Of a stretch of DNA of 64,000 nucleotides, positions 1 through 10,467 are shown piece after piece. The stretch spans positions 17,454,827-17,518,826 of the forward strand of contig JAIVEN010000004.1 in NCBI GenBank assembly GCA_026686845.1, written 5' to 3'. Made by a program: the position numbers and the translations under genes. Source of the stretch: Adenanthera pavonina (taxonomy: Eukaryota > Streptophyta > Magnoliopsida > Fabales > Fabaceae). The notes under the pieces are model-generated. The model worked only from the letters and a program-made list of their open reading frames with translations, did no database searches and was not told the DNA's origin. Numbering within the stretch: the stretch's first letter is position 1; each line of letters starts with the position of its first letter.

Positions 1-1646
1 TGGATATATAAATTGGACTAACTACTTGGTTTGTAAGTGTAATACATTAAGTGTAGGATTGTCCAAATAAGAAGAGTGAGCATCAGATTAAAAAATTGGA
101 AATCAACATCATGTCTCACTTAAGAAAGAAGAAGAGATAGGATGCTCCAAGAATTGAAGATAAAAAGGAAGCATGCCAAGAAGGGGATGAGCAAGTGAAA
201 GTGGAGTTCAAGCATTAAAGACCTAGTTAATAAGTATATTTTGTTTTCACTTAGGTCTTGAGGTAGTTTTAATCTTTAAAATTTACTAATTAATCTTGTT
301 ATCATATCTTTTAAACGAGTTAAATTAAGTAAATCTGATATTAGCATATGTTATAATTGAAAAATATTAGCTAACAGATGAAACTTGCTATTAAATCATG
401 TGTATTTTATGCAAAATTCAAACTTTGCTTGGTGAAATTCGAATATACAGAGGTTTCATCTTTGACAGACGAATTTCAGTTCTAAAATTCTAATTTCAAG
501 CTAAGAACTGTTAGTGAAAGTATGCAAAATTTGCATGAAGTTAAGTCAAAAATCGAATATTGGTGAACTTTAAAATGAGTTCACTGTCACTGCCTCTAAC
601 AAATGAATTTTGGACTTCAAATTTCAAATTTCAAAAAGAAAACTTGTGAACCTTGTTGGAGTATACCTCTGACAGATGAAGTTTGTTGTTCAATAGTTGA
701 ATTTCAAAGAGAGAACTTTTGTATCATGTTAAATGTGCCTCTGACAAACGAATTTCAAGTTTTGAAATTCAAATTTCGAAGTGCACTGTGAAAACTTGAG
801 ATTACTGTTCAAATTTCAATAGATATACTTCCAATATTAAAAGTGGCATGAACTAACATGGGTTAACCTTGACAAACTCGAAATTTGAATTTTACTCTAT
901 GACAAATGAATTTCTAAAGTTTAACATAAAACACATAACTATGTTGTCTCTATGAAATTCGTCTATTGAGCCCCAAAATTCAAATTTTAGAAAGACAGAT
1001 GCATTTAATACAGTTGGTGAATAACTCTTTTTGCAGAGTAACAGCTAGAACTTGTGTCTAATTGATAGATCTTGTATCTAATGTCTAGTTACACCACAAA
1101 TCTATAAATAAAACTTCATTTGAACTTATGGAAAATAATCTTAAAAGAGTTTGTGTCAAAATACTGTTCTAATATATAAAATATTTTTATGTCAGCATTC
1201 TTTGAAAAAACCAATCTCGATAGAGTGAGCTTTCAATGTATAATCCACTCTCAAAGAGAGTTTCAATTTTGTATTCATTCATCTATATTGTTTTCTAGGT
1301 AGAATTTTACTGTAGGGAAACACTAAGGGATTTTACACATCTTGTAAAGGTGTAGGAAAAGTGGCTTCACAAGTGCCTACTAAAACTTGTGGAATGTACT
1401 AAGGTTTCACAGGTGCCCGGATCAAACCTATGGGATATAGTGAAAATCTCAAGTGATGACTTGTGGATTGGATGAAAGCCAAGTGGTTTAGGCTCTTCAT
1501 CTTCTCTCTTCAATTGCTGCACTTAACTGTCTCTTTGTTCATCCCTATTTTGCTGAACATTAGGTGAAATTAGGTTGTGCTTAAAAAGGACAAAAATCTT
1601 ACATCACCCAATTTACCCCCACTTGGGTGACCAGCCAAACATAACA
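1..1646 (+). mobile_element. 5' LTR of Sirevirus-like element A (left end outside window)
   Basis: Bases 1 to about 390 recur in the same orientation at 21329 to about 21720, where they lie downstream of a PPT, so this is the 5' LTR of an element whose 3' LTR is seen there. The window opens about 200 bp inside the LTR. From about 360 onward the sequence is dense in AAATTyGAATTT palindromes and variants of CAGACGAA, as in the other Sirevirus LTRs here. The right end is set by ...ATAACA followed by the PBS. A TATAAATA box lies at 1103-1110. Confidence 0.85.
1103..1110 (+). promoter_or_regulatory. TATA box of the element A LTR
   Basis: TATAAATA sits in the same context (a few bases after AATC, before AACATCATTTGAA-like sequence) as the TATA boxes of the B 3' LTR (17789) and F 5' LTR (61529). 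It is the likely core promoter for the element's RNA. Confidence 0.6.
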
Positions 1647-1648
1647 AT

Positions 1649-1660
1649 TGGTATCAAAGC
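1649..1660 (+). other. Primer binding site of element A (initiator Met tRNA)
   Basis: TGGTATCAAAGC, two bases after the LTR end, matches the usual plant initiator-Met PBS TGGTATCAGAGC at 11 of 12 positions. It fixes the plus orientation of element A. Confidence 0.85.
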
Positions 1661-1699
1661 TTGGACTCCCAATAAAGGATCTAATCATCTAGAAGCAAG

Positions 1700-2405
1700 A
1701 TGGCTAGCTTTAGAGAGAATATACTACCATAGAGGAACAATGTCAACAGACCGCCAGGAACACTATGGATACTGGAAGATGAGGATATAAATAATTCTTT
1801 AATTCACAGACCCAGAAATCTAGTCTATCATTAGGAAAGGAGATTTTGAGCCAGAGAAGATGTAGAATGATGACACATACAAAGAGAAGTAAGAAGAAGA
1901 ATAGGATGATGAAGATAAGCAAAGAGTCCTGCTGAACTTAAAGACAAAACACTCCTTAGTCAATGCTCTTTCACAAGATGAACTCTTGAGAGTGTCAAAT
2001 TACGACACAGTAAAGAAAATGTGGGATGCTCTGGAGATTGCTTATGAAAGCACTAAGGGTGTGAAGGAAAACAAGCTCAGCTCTCTTACAGTTGAATATG
2101 AAGCATTCAAAATGAACAATGGTGAGCCCATTAAAGAAATGAAAATTCATTTTACTCATATTGTTAATCATCTGGCAGCTTTGGGAAAGACGTACACACA
2201 AAGAGAACAAGTATTCAAAATACTCAGTGCTCTACCCAAAGAATGGCAACCAAAAGTGATAACTTATGAAGAAACAAGAGGAGAATCATATAGAATCATA
2301 TCAGTCTATCACTGCATTGTTTGGGAGCTTTGCTGAACATGAAAGAAAACTAGGCCTTCTATGGTAGCAGCAGAATAAAGAAAAAATGCTAATGTTCAAA
2401 GATAC
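1700..2405 (+). pseudogene. Element A gag, 5' part (broken)
   Basis: The start ATG at 1700 opens with MASFRENILP, matching the gag start of B (7247) and F (62135). The frame then hits a stop at codon 11, loses a few codons, and has further stops near 1788. From 1986 to 2336 a clean stretch of 116 codons carries the conserved copia gag segment: ENKLSSL, then ALPKEWQPKV, which corresponds to the ALPLE/W-QPKV stretch of the other copies. The reading is cut at 2405 by the antisense solo LTR S1. Gag would form the particle of the retrotransposon; this copy cannot make a full protein. Confidence 0.8.
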
Positions 2406-4055
2406 TGTTAGATAAGCTAGCTTCCCAAGAGGGGGCGTGAATTGAAAAAATTAAAAATTTTCTGTAAAATATCAAGAAGGTGAAGAAAGCAATGTATGAT
2501 GGTAAAACAGAGCATAAATAAATAAACTGTAAAGGTGTTTCTAAAGAGAAGAAAACTCATAAATTTATCCTGGTTCGGTCTCTCCACCTGACCTACGTCC
2601 AGTTCCCAAGTCACCACTTGAGATTTTCCACTATTCTGCAAGAATTCTGTGGGCTTCTTGCAAATTCCTCAGTACAAGATGATGCTTTGTTTCTAGAGCT
2701 CACTCTTTACAAAGAATAAGTGCTTCCCTAATCCCTTGTGATATCCCCTCACAAGAAAATCTTTTTTCCAGATGAAGATAAGATTATTTACAAAGAATAA
2801 ACTCTCTTAGATAGAGTGAATATGATAGTTGAGGTACAAATATTGAAGTGAGAGAGTAACAGACTTTGAGTAGATGATTTTGCAGAGTTTCAATATATAC
2901 AAAGTAATAATCGTTACCCACAACTTCAAATGATGTTATATTTACAAATTTAGGTCCCAACTATACGTTAGAGACAAAATCTATCAGTTGGAGAAGTTAT
3001 CCAACGGTTACTCTGGAAAACTATCCGTTAACCAACCGCATTTAATGCTTCTAACATACTGAAATTTGAATTTCGGTTGGTCAACAGACGAATTTCGCAG
3101 GAACCAAAGGTTAAGGACTCCAACGTTGAATGCCCAAAGTTCGTCTGTCATGAAGTGAAATTTGAATTTTGATATTTGGAAAATGTTTCTGTGTTGTGAC
3201 ATACAAATTTTCAAGTAGAAAGTTTTTCTGTTAAATATAAACAGTATTTTCAATTTGCTACAGTGCCTTCGAAATTCGAATTTTGGAACCTCAAAATTCG
3301 TCTGTCCGTAGTTGGTTTATAAGGCACAGTAGTTCATATAATTCAAAATTTGAATTTTCAAAGGGCAAAGTTTGTCTGTCATAGAGACCTCCTTTCAAAC
3401 TTACTTCAAAATTCAAATTTATAAATACTATCATTCGTATGTCAACATATCATTGTAACATACTCACAAGCTTAGTTTCTGAAATTTGAATTTTCATGTT
3501 CAAAATTCGTCTGTCAGTAAGCAATTTTGAAACCCGATCTTAACTTGGTTTCAGATGAACTTTTACACAATTTCAGACGAATTTCTTTAGTTTTCATAAG
3601 TTTTATTTTGTTTGAAATTCAAATTTTCAAAACCCAAAGTTCGTCTGTTACTAAAAGCTCCTTTCAGACACTTTTCAAAATTCGAATTTTCTCAAGTCAA
3701 AATTCGTCCGTCAAAGAAACCTCTCTTCAGACTTATTCAGTTTCAATGTGAAATTTGAATTTCCAAAGCCAAAGTTCGAATTTCTAAGATGACAGATCAG
3801 TATTAACCTTTCAAACTTCATCCGTTAGTGGGTGTTTTTCAAATATTCCATGATTTAACATAGAATCAAGGTTTTAAAACATCTTTTCACCAATTCAAAG
3901 TCTTTTACTCAAATAAAACACTACTAAACATCCTACATGAATCTTTGCACTGATTTCTCAATGATTTCTTCACTTGAACCTCTTGTGCACCTTTGATATC
4001 TTTATTCCAAGCTCTTGAGGGTTGGTTTGGAATCATCAAAACACTTGATTCAACA
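2406..4055 (-). mobile_element. Solo LTR S1 of the B/F Sirevirus family, antisense in element A gag
   Basis: Read on the minus strand it starts TGTTGAATCAAGTG and ends CTTATCTAACA, matching both ends of the B 3' LTR (16680-18337). Its 1650 bp compare with 1658 bp in B and 1657 bp in F, so it is a complete LTR. It is flanked by a perfect 5-bp duplication, GATAC, at 2401-2405 and 4056-4060. No internal region is present, so it is a solo LTR left by LTR-LTR recombination. ORFs inside it are only translations of its AT-rich repeats. Confidence 0.93.
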
Positions 4056-5104
4056 GATACTACATCACAGAGCTTAGAAGATGTTAATACTGATGATGAA
4101 AGTGATGACAACACTAATGATGATGAGGAGGATGAGCTGAAAGAGTTGATCATCAAATTTAGCAAATTTCTCAACATAAAAAAGGAAGAGCTCCAGAAAT
4201 AAAAGCACTCATGCCATGTAAATAAGATGAAGCACTATTCAAAGAGGCAAGCATGAAGATATGTAGAGAAGAAAAATAAGAAAGTTGAAGTGGCATACAC
4301 CTCTGTAATCTGGGGCAACATTTTAGGTGAAGATAATGAGAATACCTATCCATGTTTAATAGCTAAGACCAATAATGAGGTATCAAATTCTGATTCTAAA
4401 TCGAATTATGATAATTCTTTTGATGAATTGCAACATGCTTATGATGAAATGCATGATGAACTGATTAAATTAGCAAAAGCTCTTGCACACAGTAAAAAGA
4501 AAGTGATATCCTTAGAAAATGAATTAGAATTTGAAAAGAATGAAAATGAATCACTTAAACAGAAATTAAATGATTTAGAAAACTAGTGAAACCCACACAC
4601 ACACTTCGTCTTATGATTCATGTGATAGATTAGCTAAAGAAAAAGAGGAGTTAATTAAGGTAATAGCCAATTTCACCCAAGACAAAGACAAGTTAAATAT
4701 TTCACTAGGAAAATAGAATTATATGTTTGATTTGACAAGTTGGATGCTGGCTATAGAAGTGAGTCCAAAGAGAAAAATAAATGCTATTTGAAATTCTTTG
4801 TGCCTACTATATTGCCTAACTCACCATTATGCTCATATTATGGTAAAAGGAGCATATAGCTCATCTGTGTAATATTAGGAGAAATGATTTAAGTAAAGGC
4901 ACGAAATTGATTCCAAAGAATACCACTAACCCTCCGCGACCTAAACACAAATGGTTACCAAAATGTTTTTCTAGTGTTTCATATGTGCAGAACATATCCA
5001 AGAAGAAAAAATATATTAGTGCAAGAAAGAGAATGCTAAAAAGGAAAGCTTCTCAAAACTCAAAAACTACAAGTACTAATCACAATGAGAAGCATGAGAA
5101 GTAA
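4056..5104 (+). pseudogene. Element A gag, 3' part (broken)
   Basis: This resumes the gag interrupted by S1. It holds an acidic Asp/Glu-rich run (about 4060-4200), a heptad-like Glu/Lys-rich coiled-coil segment (4290-4586), a region resembling the DxxGLGY spacer of related gags (about 4720-4760), a decayed CSYYGK knuckle (about 4835), and a basic Lys/Pro-rich tail (4907-5104). That tail ends just where the protease begins in B, at the KKKKY position. Stops at 4200, 4248 and 4584 and others break it. No protease, integrase or RT follows, so pol has been deleted. Confidence 0.7.
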
Positions 5105-6118
5105 TCATCTCACTCATCTTAAGGAAATAGCTCAAATGGAAGCCAAATTACTTATCTTGAGAAGAGAAAGAGCAGAAGCTCAAGAAGTAATGGCCTGATG
5201 CAAAAGAGAGACAGAAGCAATACTATATTGTATACAAGCCAAAAATAAACGAAATGATCTTTGGTAACATCTAACCCTTACCCTATTCAATTATTGCATT
5301 ATATATATTTGGGTAAGATTTAACTCTAGTCCCATATGTACTTTAAAATGTTTAAATTGATCCTTGGTGGACCCCAATAAGAAAAGATACCATCAAAAAA
5401 AAAAGATTTTCCCTTTGCTTTTGTAGGTACTCTTTGAGCTAAATGGTGAAAGCCTCGCAAAAATGGAGTATCTGATATGCTCAATTGGAATCATACTGAA
5501 AAGGGAAGGAATTAGCTATTAACCAAGCTGGTTTGTAAGTGTTTAACAAATTCTCAAATATATGCTTGATTGATACTATTACTTGAGGTTATTAAAATAA
5601 AGTATGGTCCTTGTTCAAATAATGAGCTATCTAAATATGTTGGTGCTTACTGAGAAGTTCAATGTTTGTGCAAGTCCATTTCTTTATTTGTATAACCAAA
5701 CTTGCTTGCTTTTCATAATTTCTCTTGCTTACTAATTGATGATATGAAAAGCATGTATGTTTGAATAGATGTTTATACTTAGGGGGAGCTTATAATTTTG
5801 CATATAAAGGTTTTATAAAAACCCTTTTTTTTTAAAGAAAAATCTCAATCATGTGCTCTTGTATGAATATGCTTATCTGCTGCATTGTGCTTTATTAGTT
5901 TAATCATATGAAATGCATAGGTTGAGGGGGAGCTTCTTATGTAATTAATTTGCTTATACTTTAGCTCACCCCATTTACCATGAAGACTTTTGGTTGCTTA
6001 ATTTCTCATTGATCCTAAAGGAAAAATGTAACAACTCTTCAAATCAAAGATATCTCTTAGGATGTGTGCATATCATGATCATCTTAACGAGAAGTATCAT
6101 AACAATTGGTATCATAAT
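5105..6118 (+). other. 3' internal region of element A without pol
   Basis: No domain is recognisable. There is a short Glu/Arg-rich stretch near 5120-5230 that might be the tail of an env-like ORF. Two extra PPT-like tracts, AGGGGGAGCTT at 5781 and GAGGGGGAGCTT at 5925, match the extra tract at 16601 in B. The multiple PPTs and the missing pol suggest a deletion derivative. The stretch ends at the ATAAT target of element B. Confidence 0.55.
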
Positions 6119-7191
6119 TGTTGAATCCAAAGTTTTGATGATTCCAAACCAATCGTCAACAGCTTGGAATAAAGATATCAAAGGTGCCCAAAAGGTTTCA
6201 AGTGAAAAAATTCTGGATAAATCTGTGCAAAAATAGATGTAGGATGTTTAGTAGTATTTTTAATTTGAGTAAAAGACTTTGATTTGGTGAAAAGATGTTT
6301 TAAAACCTTGATTCTATGTTAAATCATGGAATATTTTAAAAACACTCACCAACGGACGAAGTTTGAAAGGTTTATATTAAACTGTCATCTTGGAAATTCG
6401 AATTTCATATTAAAACTGAATAAGTCTGAGGAGATGCTTCTCTGACAGACGAATTTTGGCTTGGGAAAATTTGAATTTTGATAAGTGTCTGAAAGGAGGA
6501 GCTTTAAGCAACAGACAAACTTTGGGTTTTGAAAATTTGAACTTCAAAGAAAATGAAGCTTATGAAAACTAAAGAAATTCGTCTGAAATTGTGTAAAAGT
6601 TCATCTGAAACCAAGTTAAGATCGGGTTTCAAAATTGCTCACTAACAGATGAACTTTGAATATGAAAATTTGAATTTCAAAAACTAAGCTTGTGAGTCTG
6701 TTACAATGATATGTTGACATACAAATGACAGTATTTATAAATTTGAAATTTGAAGTAAGTCTGAAAGGAAGTCTCTCTGACAGACGAACTTTGCCTTTTG
6801 AAAATTCGAATTTTGAAGTAAATGAACTACTGTGCCTTATAGACCACAACTACGGATAGACAAATTTTGAGGTTCCAAAATTTGAATTTCGAAGGCACTG
6901 TAGTAAATTGAAAATACTGTTCACACTTAACAGAAAAACTTTCTACTTGAAAATTTGTATGTCACAACATAGAAACATTCTCAAAATATCAAAATTTGAA
7001 TTTCACTTCATGATAGACGAACTTCGGGCATTCAACGTTGAAGCTGTTAACCTTCTTGATATTTATTTACAGTTATTTATTTATACTTTGTTTTACCATC
7101 ATACATTGCTTTCTTCATCTTCTTGATATTTTGCAGAAAATTTTTAATCTTCCCAATTCACCCCCCTCTTGGGAAGCCAGCTCATCTAACA
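6119..7191 (+). mobile_element. 5' LTR of element B, internally deleted
   Basis: It runs from TGTTGAATCC to CATCTAACA, and is 1073 bp against 1658 bp for the 3' LTR. The two align until GTTAACCTT (near 7044; 17626 in the 3' copy) and again from about 7070 (about 18216 in the 3' copy). Roughly 585 bp is missing, including the TATA box at 17789 and the start of the transcribed part. Several palindromes read TTTGAATTT here where the 3' LTR keeps TTCGAATTT. Confidence 0.92.
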
Positions 7192-7193
7192 AG

Positions 7194-7205
7194 TGGTATC
7201 AGAGC
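7194..7205 (+). other. Primer binding site of element B
   Basis: TGGTATCAGAGC, the standard plant initiator-Met tRNA PBS, lies two bases after the 5' LTR end. Confidence 0.93.
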
Positions 7206-7246
7206 TCAAATTTCCAATCAAAGGATTTCACAGTCCAGGAATTAAA

Positions 7247-10065
7247 ATGGCTGGCTTTGGAGAAAGTATATTACCAGAAGGCAACAACACAAATAGACCA
7301 CCTGGCTTCAGTGGAGAACACTATGGGTACTAGAAGATGAGGATGCAAATCTATCTCCAGTCAATTAATCTGGACATCTGGTCAGTCATTTAGAAGGAAG
7401 ATTTTGTCCCAATGGCTTTGGAAGATGATGGAAAGTATAGAGAAAAGCCAGAAGCTGAATGGAATGGGAAAGATAAAAGAAGAGTCTTGCTGAACTTCAA
7501 GGCAAAACACTGTTTGGTCAATGCTTTGAATCAAGACGAATTCTACAGAGTCTCCCAATGCTCCTCTGCCAAGGAAATGTGTGTGATGGAATACGAGCTA
7601 GGCTTAATCAAGAGGAGGAGTTTGGAGGAAATATTCAAGAGCTTGGAGGACATGAAATTCATGAACAAGTGGCTGGACAAGGAACCCGAGTATGGAACAA
7701 GAAAGATACCTTGCAAGGAATGGGTGGGCCTATGACAAGAGCAAGGACTAAGGCAATGAAGCAAGCTCTCAATGGATTGATTCAAGAAGTAATTGCATAA
7801 GAGCCCATCTACTTAGCTCAATTTTCAGCCTAAAAGGCTTCAAGAGGCATGTTCTTCATGGCTAGTATGCTAGAAACTGATCCAAGCCCAACAAATAAGG
7901 CCCAAATAGAAGAACTCACTTAAAGGAGCATTTACCAAGCTTGTGACCTTTTAAGTAGTGTTCTTTAATTAAATAAATTAGCAATTTTCATTTTTTTTAT
8001 TACTTAATTCAGAAATAAGGTTTTGACAATTAGTTTCCTATTTTGAATTTATTTGTGATGATCTCTTCAGATTTGATTTTGTTTCCTATTTTTGGGCACC
8101 ACTTATTCAGCATGTATCTAGCCTTTTTTTTGTGTAAGGTGATGCCATTCTAAGAGATTTAGGATCCAAACTATTTTTAGCAAATTAGGGCTAGGGTTTT
8201 TGCTTTCTTTTCCTTTAAAAACGTCACTTTTGTACTGGTAAAAGGCAGATGAATGAATAGTGCGTTTTTGACAAAAACTTTGTGAGTTTTCTTGTTCTCT
8301 TGGTGAGCTTGACATACTCTTTGGCATATCAAAGAGAGTGGTCTTCTCTTTGTGGTGTCTATAGCTAAGGTTTCAAGAAACAAGTTTTCTTGGGGTCTTG
8401 CTTCTTGACCAATAACTTCTATCCTTCCTATTCGTGCATTCTTCTGTTTATCTTTTCTGTTTGTTTAACGTGTTCTTAGTATTTTATTTGCTTCTCTTTG
8501 ATCATAGCACGATCCTTACGTTTCCCATTCGATTGAAGGTTCGTGAGACAAGTTCTACACGGGTTTTCTATCAGTGTGACACCCTGCAAATTGCTCATGA
8601 AGGAACAACTGGAATCAGGGAAAATAAATTAAATACATGCATAGGAGAATATGAAAGCTTCATAATGGTTGAAGGAGAGAATGTAAAAGAGCTACAGAAG
8701 AGATTCATCCTCATTGTGAATCAACTAAAGAGCCTGGGAAATGAGTACATTCAAATAGAAAAAGTAAGAAAGATCCTAAGAGCTCTCCCTCTGGGATAGC
8801 AACCCAAAGTAACAGCAATAGAGGAAGCCAGAGGAGAATCAATGGCCTCTGTCACAGCTCTCTTTGGCAGCCTCAAGAAGTATGAAGGAAAAATAAAGGC
8901 TCTCAAGGAGGCTAGACAAGACAGAAAGAAGAAAGGTCTTACTCTCAAAGTTGCTGAAGAAAAAGAAGAAGAATCTGACGATGGAGATGAACTCGATGAA
9001 GAAACTCTGGCTATGATGGTCAAAAAATTTGGAAGATTCTAAAGTAAAAAGAGAAACAAGAAATCTTCAAGAAACGGGCAGCTGGAGATAGCAAGAGGGA
9101 AGCAAAAGAGCCTATCACTTGCTATGAGTGTAAAAAGTAGGGACATATCAAATGGGATTGTCCACAATTCCTTAAGAAGCAAGAAAAAGAAAAGAAAACT
9201 GCAGAAAAAGGCAAGAAGAAAAGAGCCTACATCTCATCAATATGGGGCAACAGCTCAGATGAAGAAGAAGATGATGAAGATGAAATTGCCAACATCTGTC
9301 TCATGGCACTTGCCTTTGCTTCCCTCTTGCCTTTGAAGAAGCTGAAATTCCATGCAGCAGTGGCCAAGAAGATGAGGTATATGAATCTGAATCTTCCTAT
9401 TCTGAATTACTGGATGCATTTCATTAGCTGCATGATGAGTTTGTTAAGGTTGCTAAAGAATTGAAGCAAGCTAAGAAAAAAATTAACAAACTAAAGTCTC
9501 AACACAATATTTCTGAAATTGCTTCTCTACCTATTACTAAATCTATTTGCTGTAAATCATGCATTGAATTAAAGCAAACTAATGAATATATAGTGAAAGC
9601 CATGTCTAGGCTTACTAGAGGTAAAGACATGTTGTTTGCTTTAATGGAAAGCCAAAGAATATCACAAGGAAAGGCTGGACTTGGCTATGATCCTTGTGCT
9701 GTAAAAGAAAAGATTAAGAAGAAAAATCAGAATATGTACATGAGACATTTTGTGCTTGCTAATAGTAATATAAAGAAAGATCATATGTCACATCACATTG
9801 AATCATATAATCAATCAAGGCATGCAAAACAAAAATATTATTTGCATTGTTTTCTTCCTGCTTCTCAATCCAGCAGCCCCTTTACCACCTGTCACTTCTG
9901 TAACAAGAAGGGACATATTTCCAGTTCATGTGCTTCAAAGAAAAATGGACTTGACAGGAAGGTTAAATGGATTTCCAAAGGTACATCTGTATCCAGGGAA
10001 AAGACTAATGACAGAAAAGGACCCAAGCAGATTTGGGTACCTAAAAAGAAAACACGAACTTTGTT
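7247..10065 (+). pseudogene. Element B gag (interrupted by solo LTR Y, stops and frameshifts)
   Basis: The ATG at 7247 opens MAGFGESILPEGNN, shared with F. In-frame TAG codons stand at codons 29 (7331) and 49 (7391), both where F or related copies have Trp or Gln. Solo LTR Y splits the gene at 7583/8574. The frame then resumes through the central gag domain (8579-8796), hits TAG at 8797 and TAA at 9040, and shifts by a 1-nt loss near 9063. The first zinc knuckle (9120-9161, C-YE-C, H, C spacing) contains a stop. The second, CHFCNKKGHISSSC, lies at 9890-9931 in an open 224-codon stretch (9461-10135). Gag would package the element RNA. This copy is dead. Confidence 0.88.
7584..8573 (+). mobile_element. 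Solo LTR Y, probably Ty3/gypsy, nested in element B gag
   Basis: This 990-bp block starts TGATGG and ends CTATCA, with imperfect inverted ends, and is flanked by a perfect GTGTG duplication at 7579-7583 and 8574-8578. Removing it rejoins the gag frame at the Cys-Asp-Thr codons seen in related copies. From its first bases to the TAA at 7798 it is open and ends with a basic tail containing GPMTRARTKAMKQALNGL, which resembles the C-terminal tail of plant Ty3/gypsy polyproteins. This suggests that the parent's pol ORF ran into its 3' LTR. The rest is T-rich LTR-like sequence. Confidence 0.88.
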
Positions 10066-10467
10066 TTGCAGGTCTGTCTCAAAGCTAGAAAGAATAATAA
10101 ATGGTATATGGATAGTGCCTGCTCAAGTCATATGACCGGTGACAAGGAGAAGTTCACCACCCTTAGAGACAAGAAACGAGGAAAGGTGACCTTTGGAGGT
10201 GATCAATATGGCAGAATAGTTGGCATTGGCATTGGCATTGTGGGCAAGAACCCTGAAACATCCACTGAAAAGGTGCTGTTTGTGATTAGTCTCAAGCACA
10301 ATCTGCTGAGTGTGAGCCAAACATGTGACAAAGGAAACTGGGTACTGTTTGACTCAAAATACCTAGTCATCAAAAAAAGTGATCACAAAGTAATCCTCAA
10401 AGCTCAAAGGGATGGTAACTGCTATACTATTGATCTTGATGAACTTCCTCCCTTAGATTCTGTCTGA
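10066..10467 (+). pseudogene. Element B aspartic protease
   Basis: The segment contains WYMDSACSSHMTGD, the copia protease active-site motif (catalytic Asp of D-S-A), followed by the KVTFGGDQYGRI strand and LLSVSQTCDKG, then the region leading into the gag-pre-integrase domain. It would cut the Gag-Pol polyprotein. A six-base repeat (GGCATT) gives a small Gly-Ile expansion at 10221-10238. The frame ends at TGA 10465, within Ser-Val before the pre-integrase domain. The catalytic site itself is intact. Confidence 0.88.

Noticed and set aside
3527..3751. Plus-strand ORF in S1
   Set aside because: It is a translation of the Phe/Ser-rich LTR repeats read against the LTR direction. No domain, and homologous positions in other LTRs are not open.
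8751..9023. Ser-rich minus-strand ORF over element B gag
   Set aside because: It is the antisense shadow of the acidic and Lys-rich gag coding sequence. The same shadow appears over the E gag at 56638-56892.
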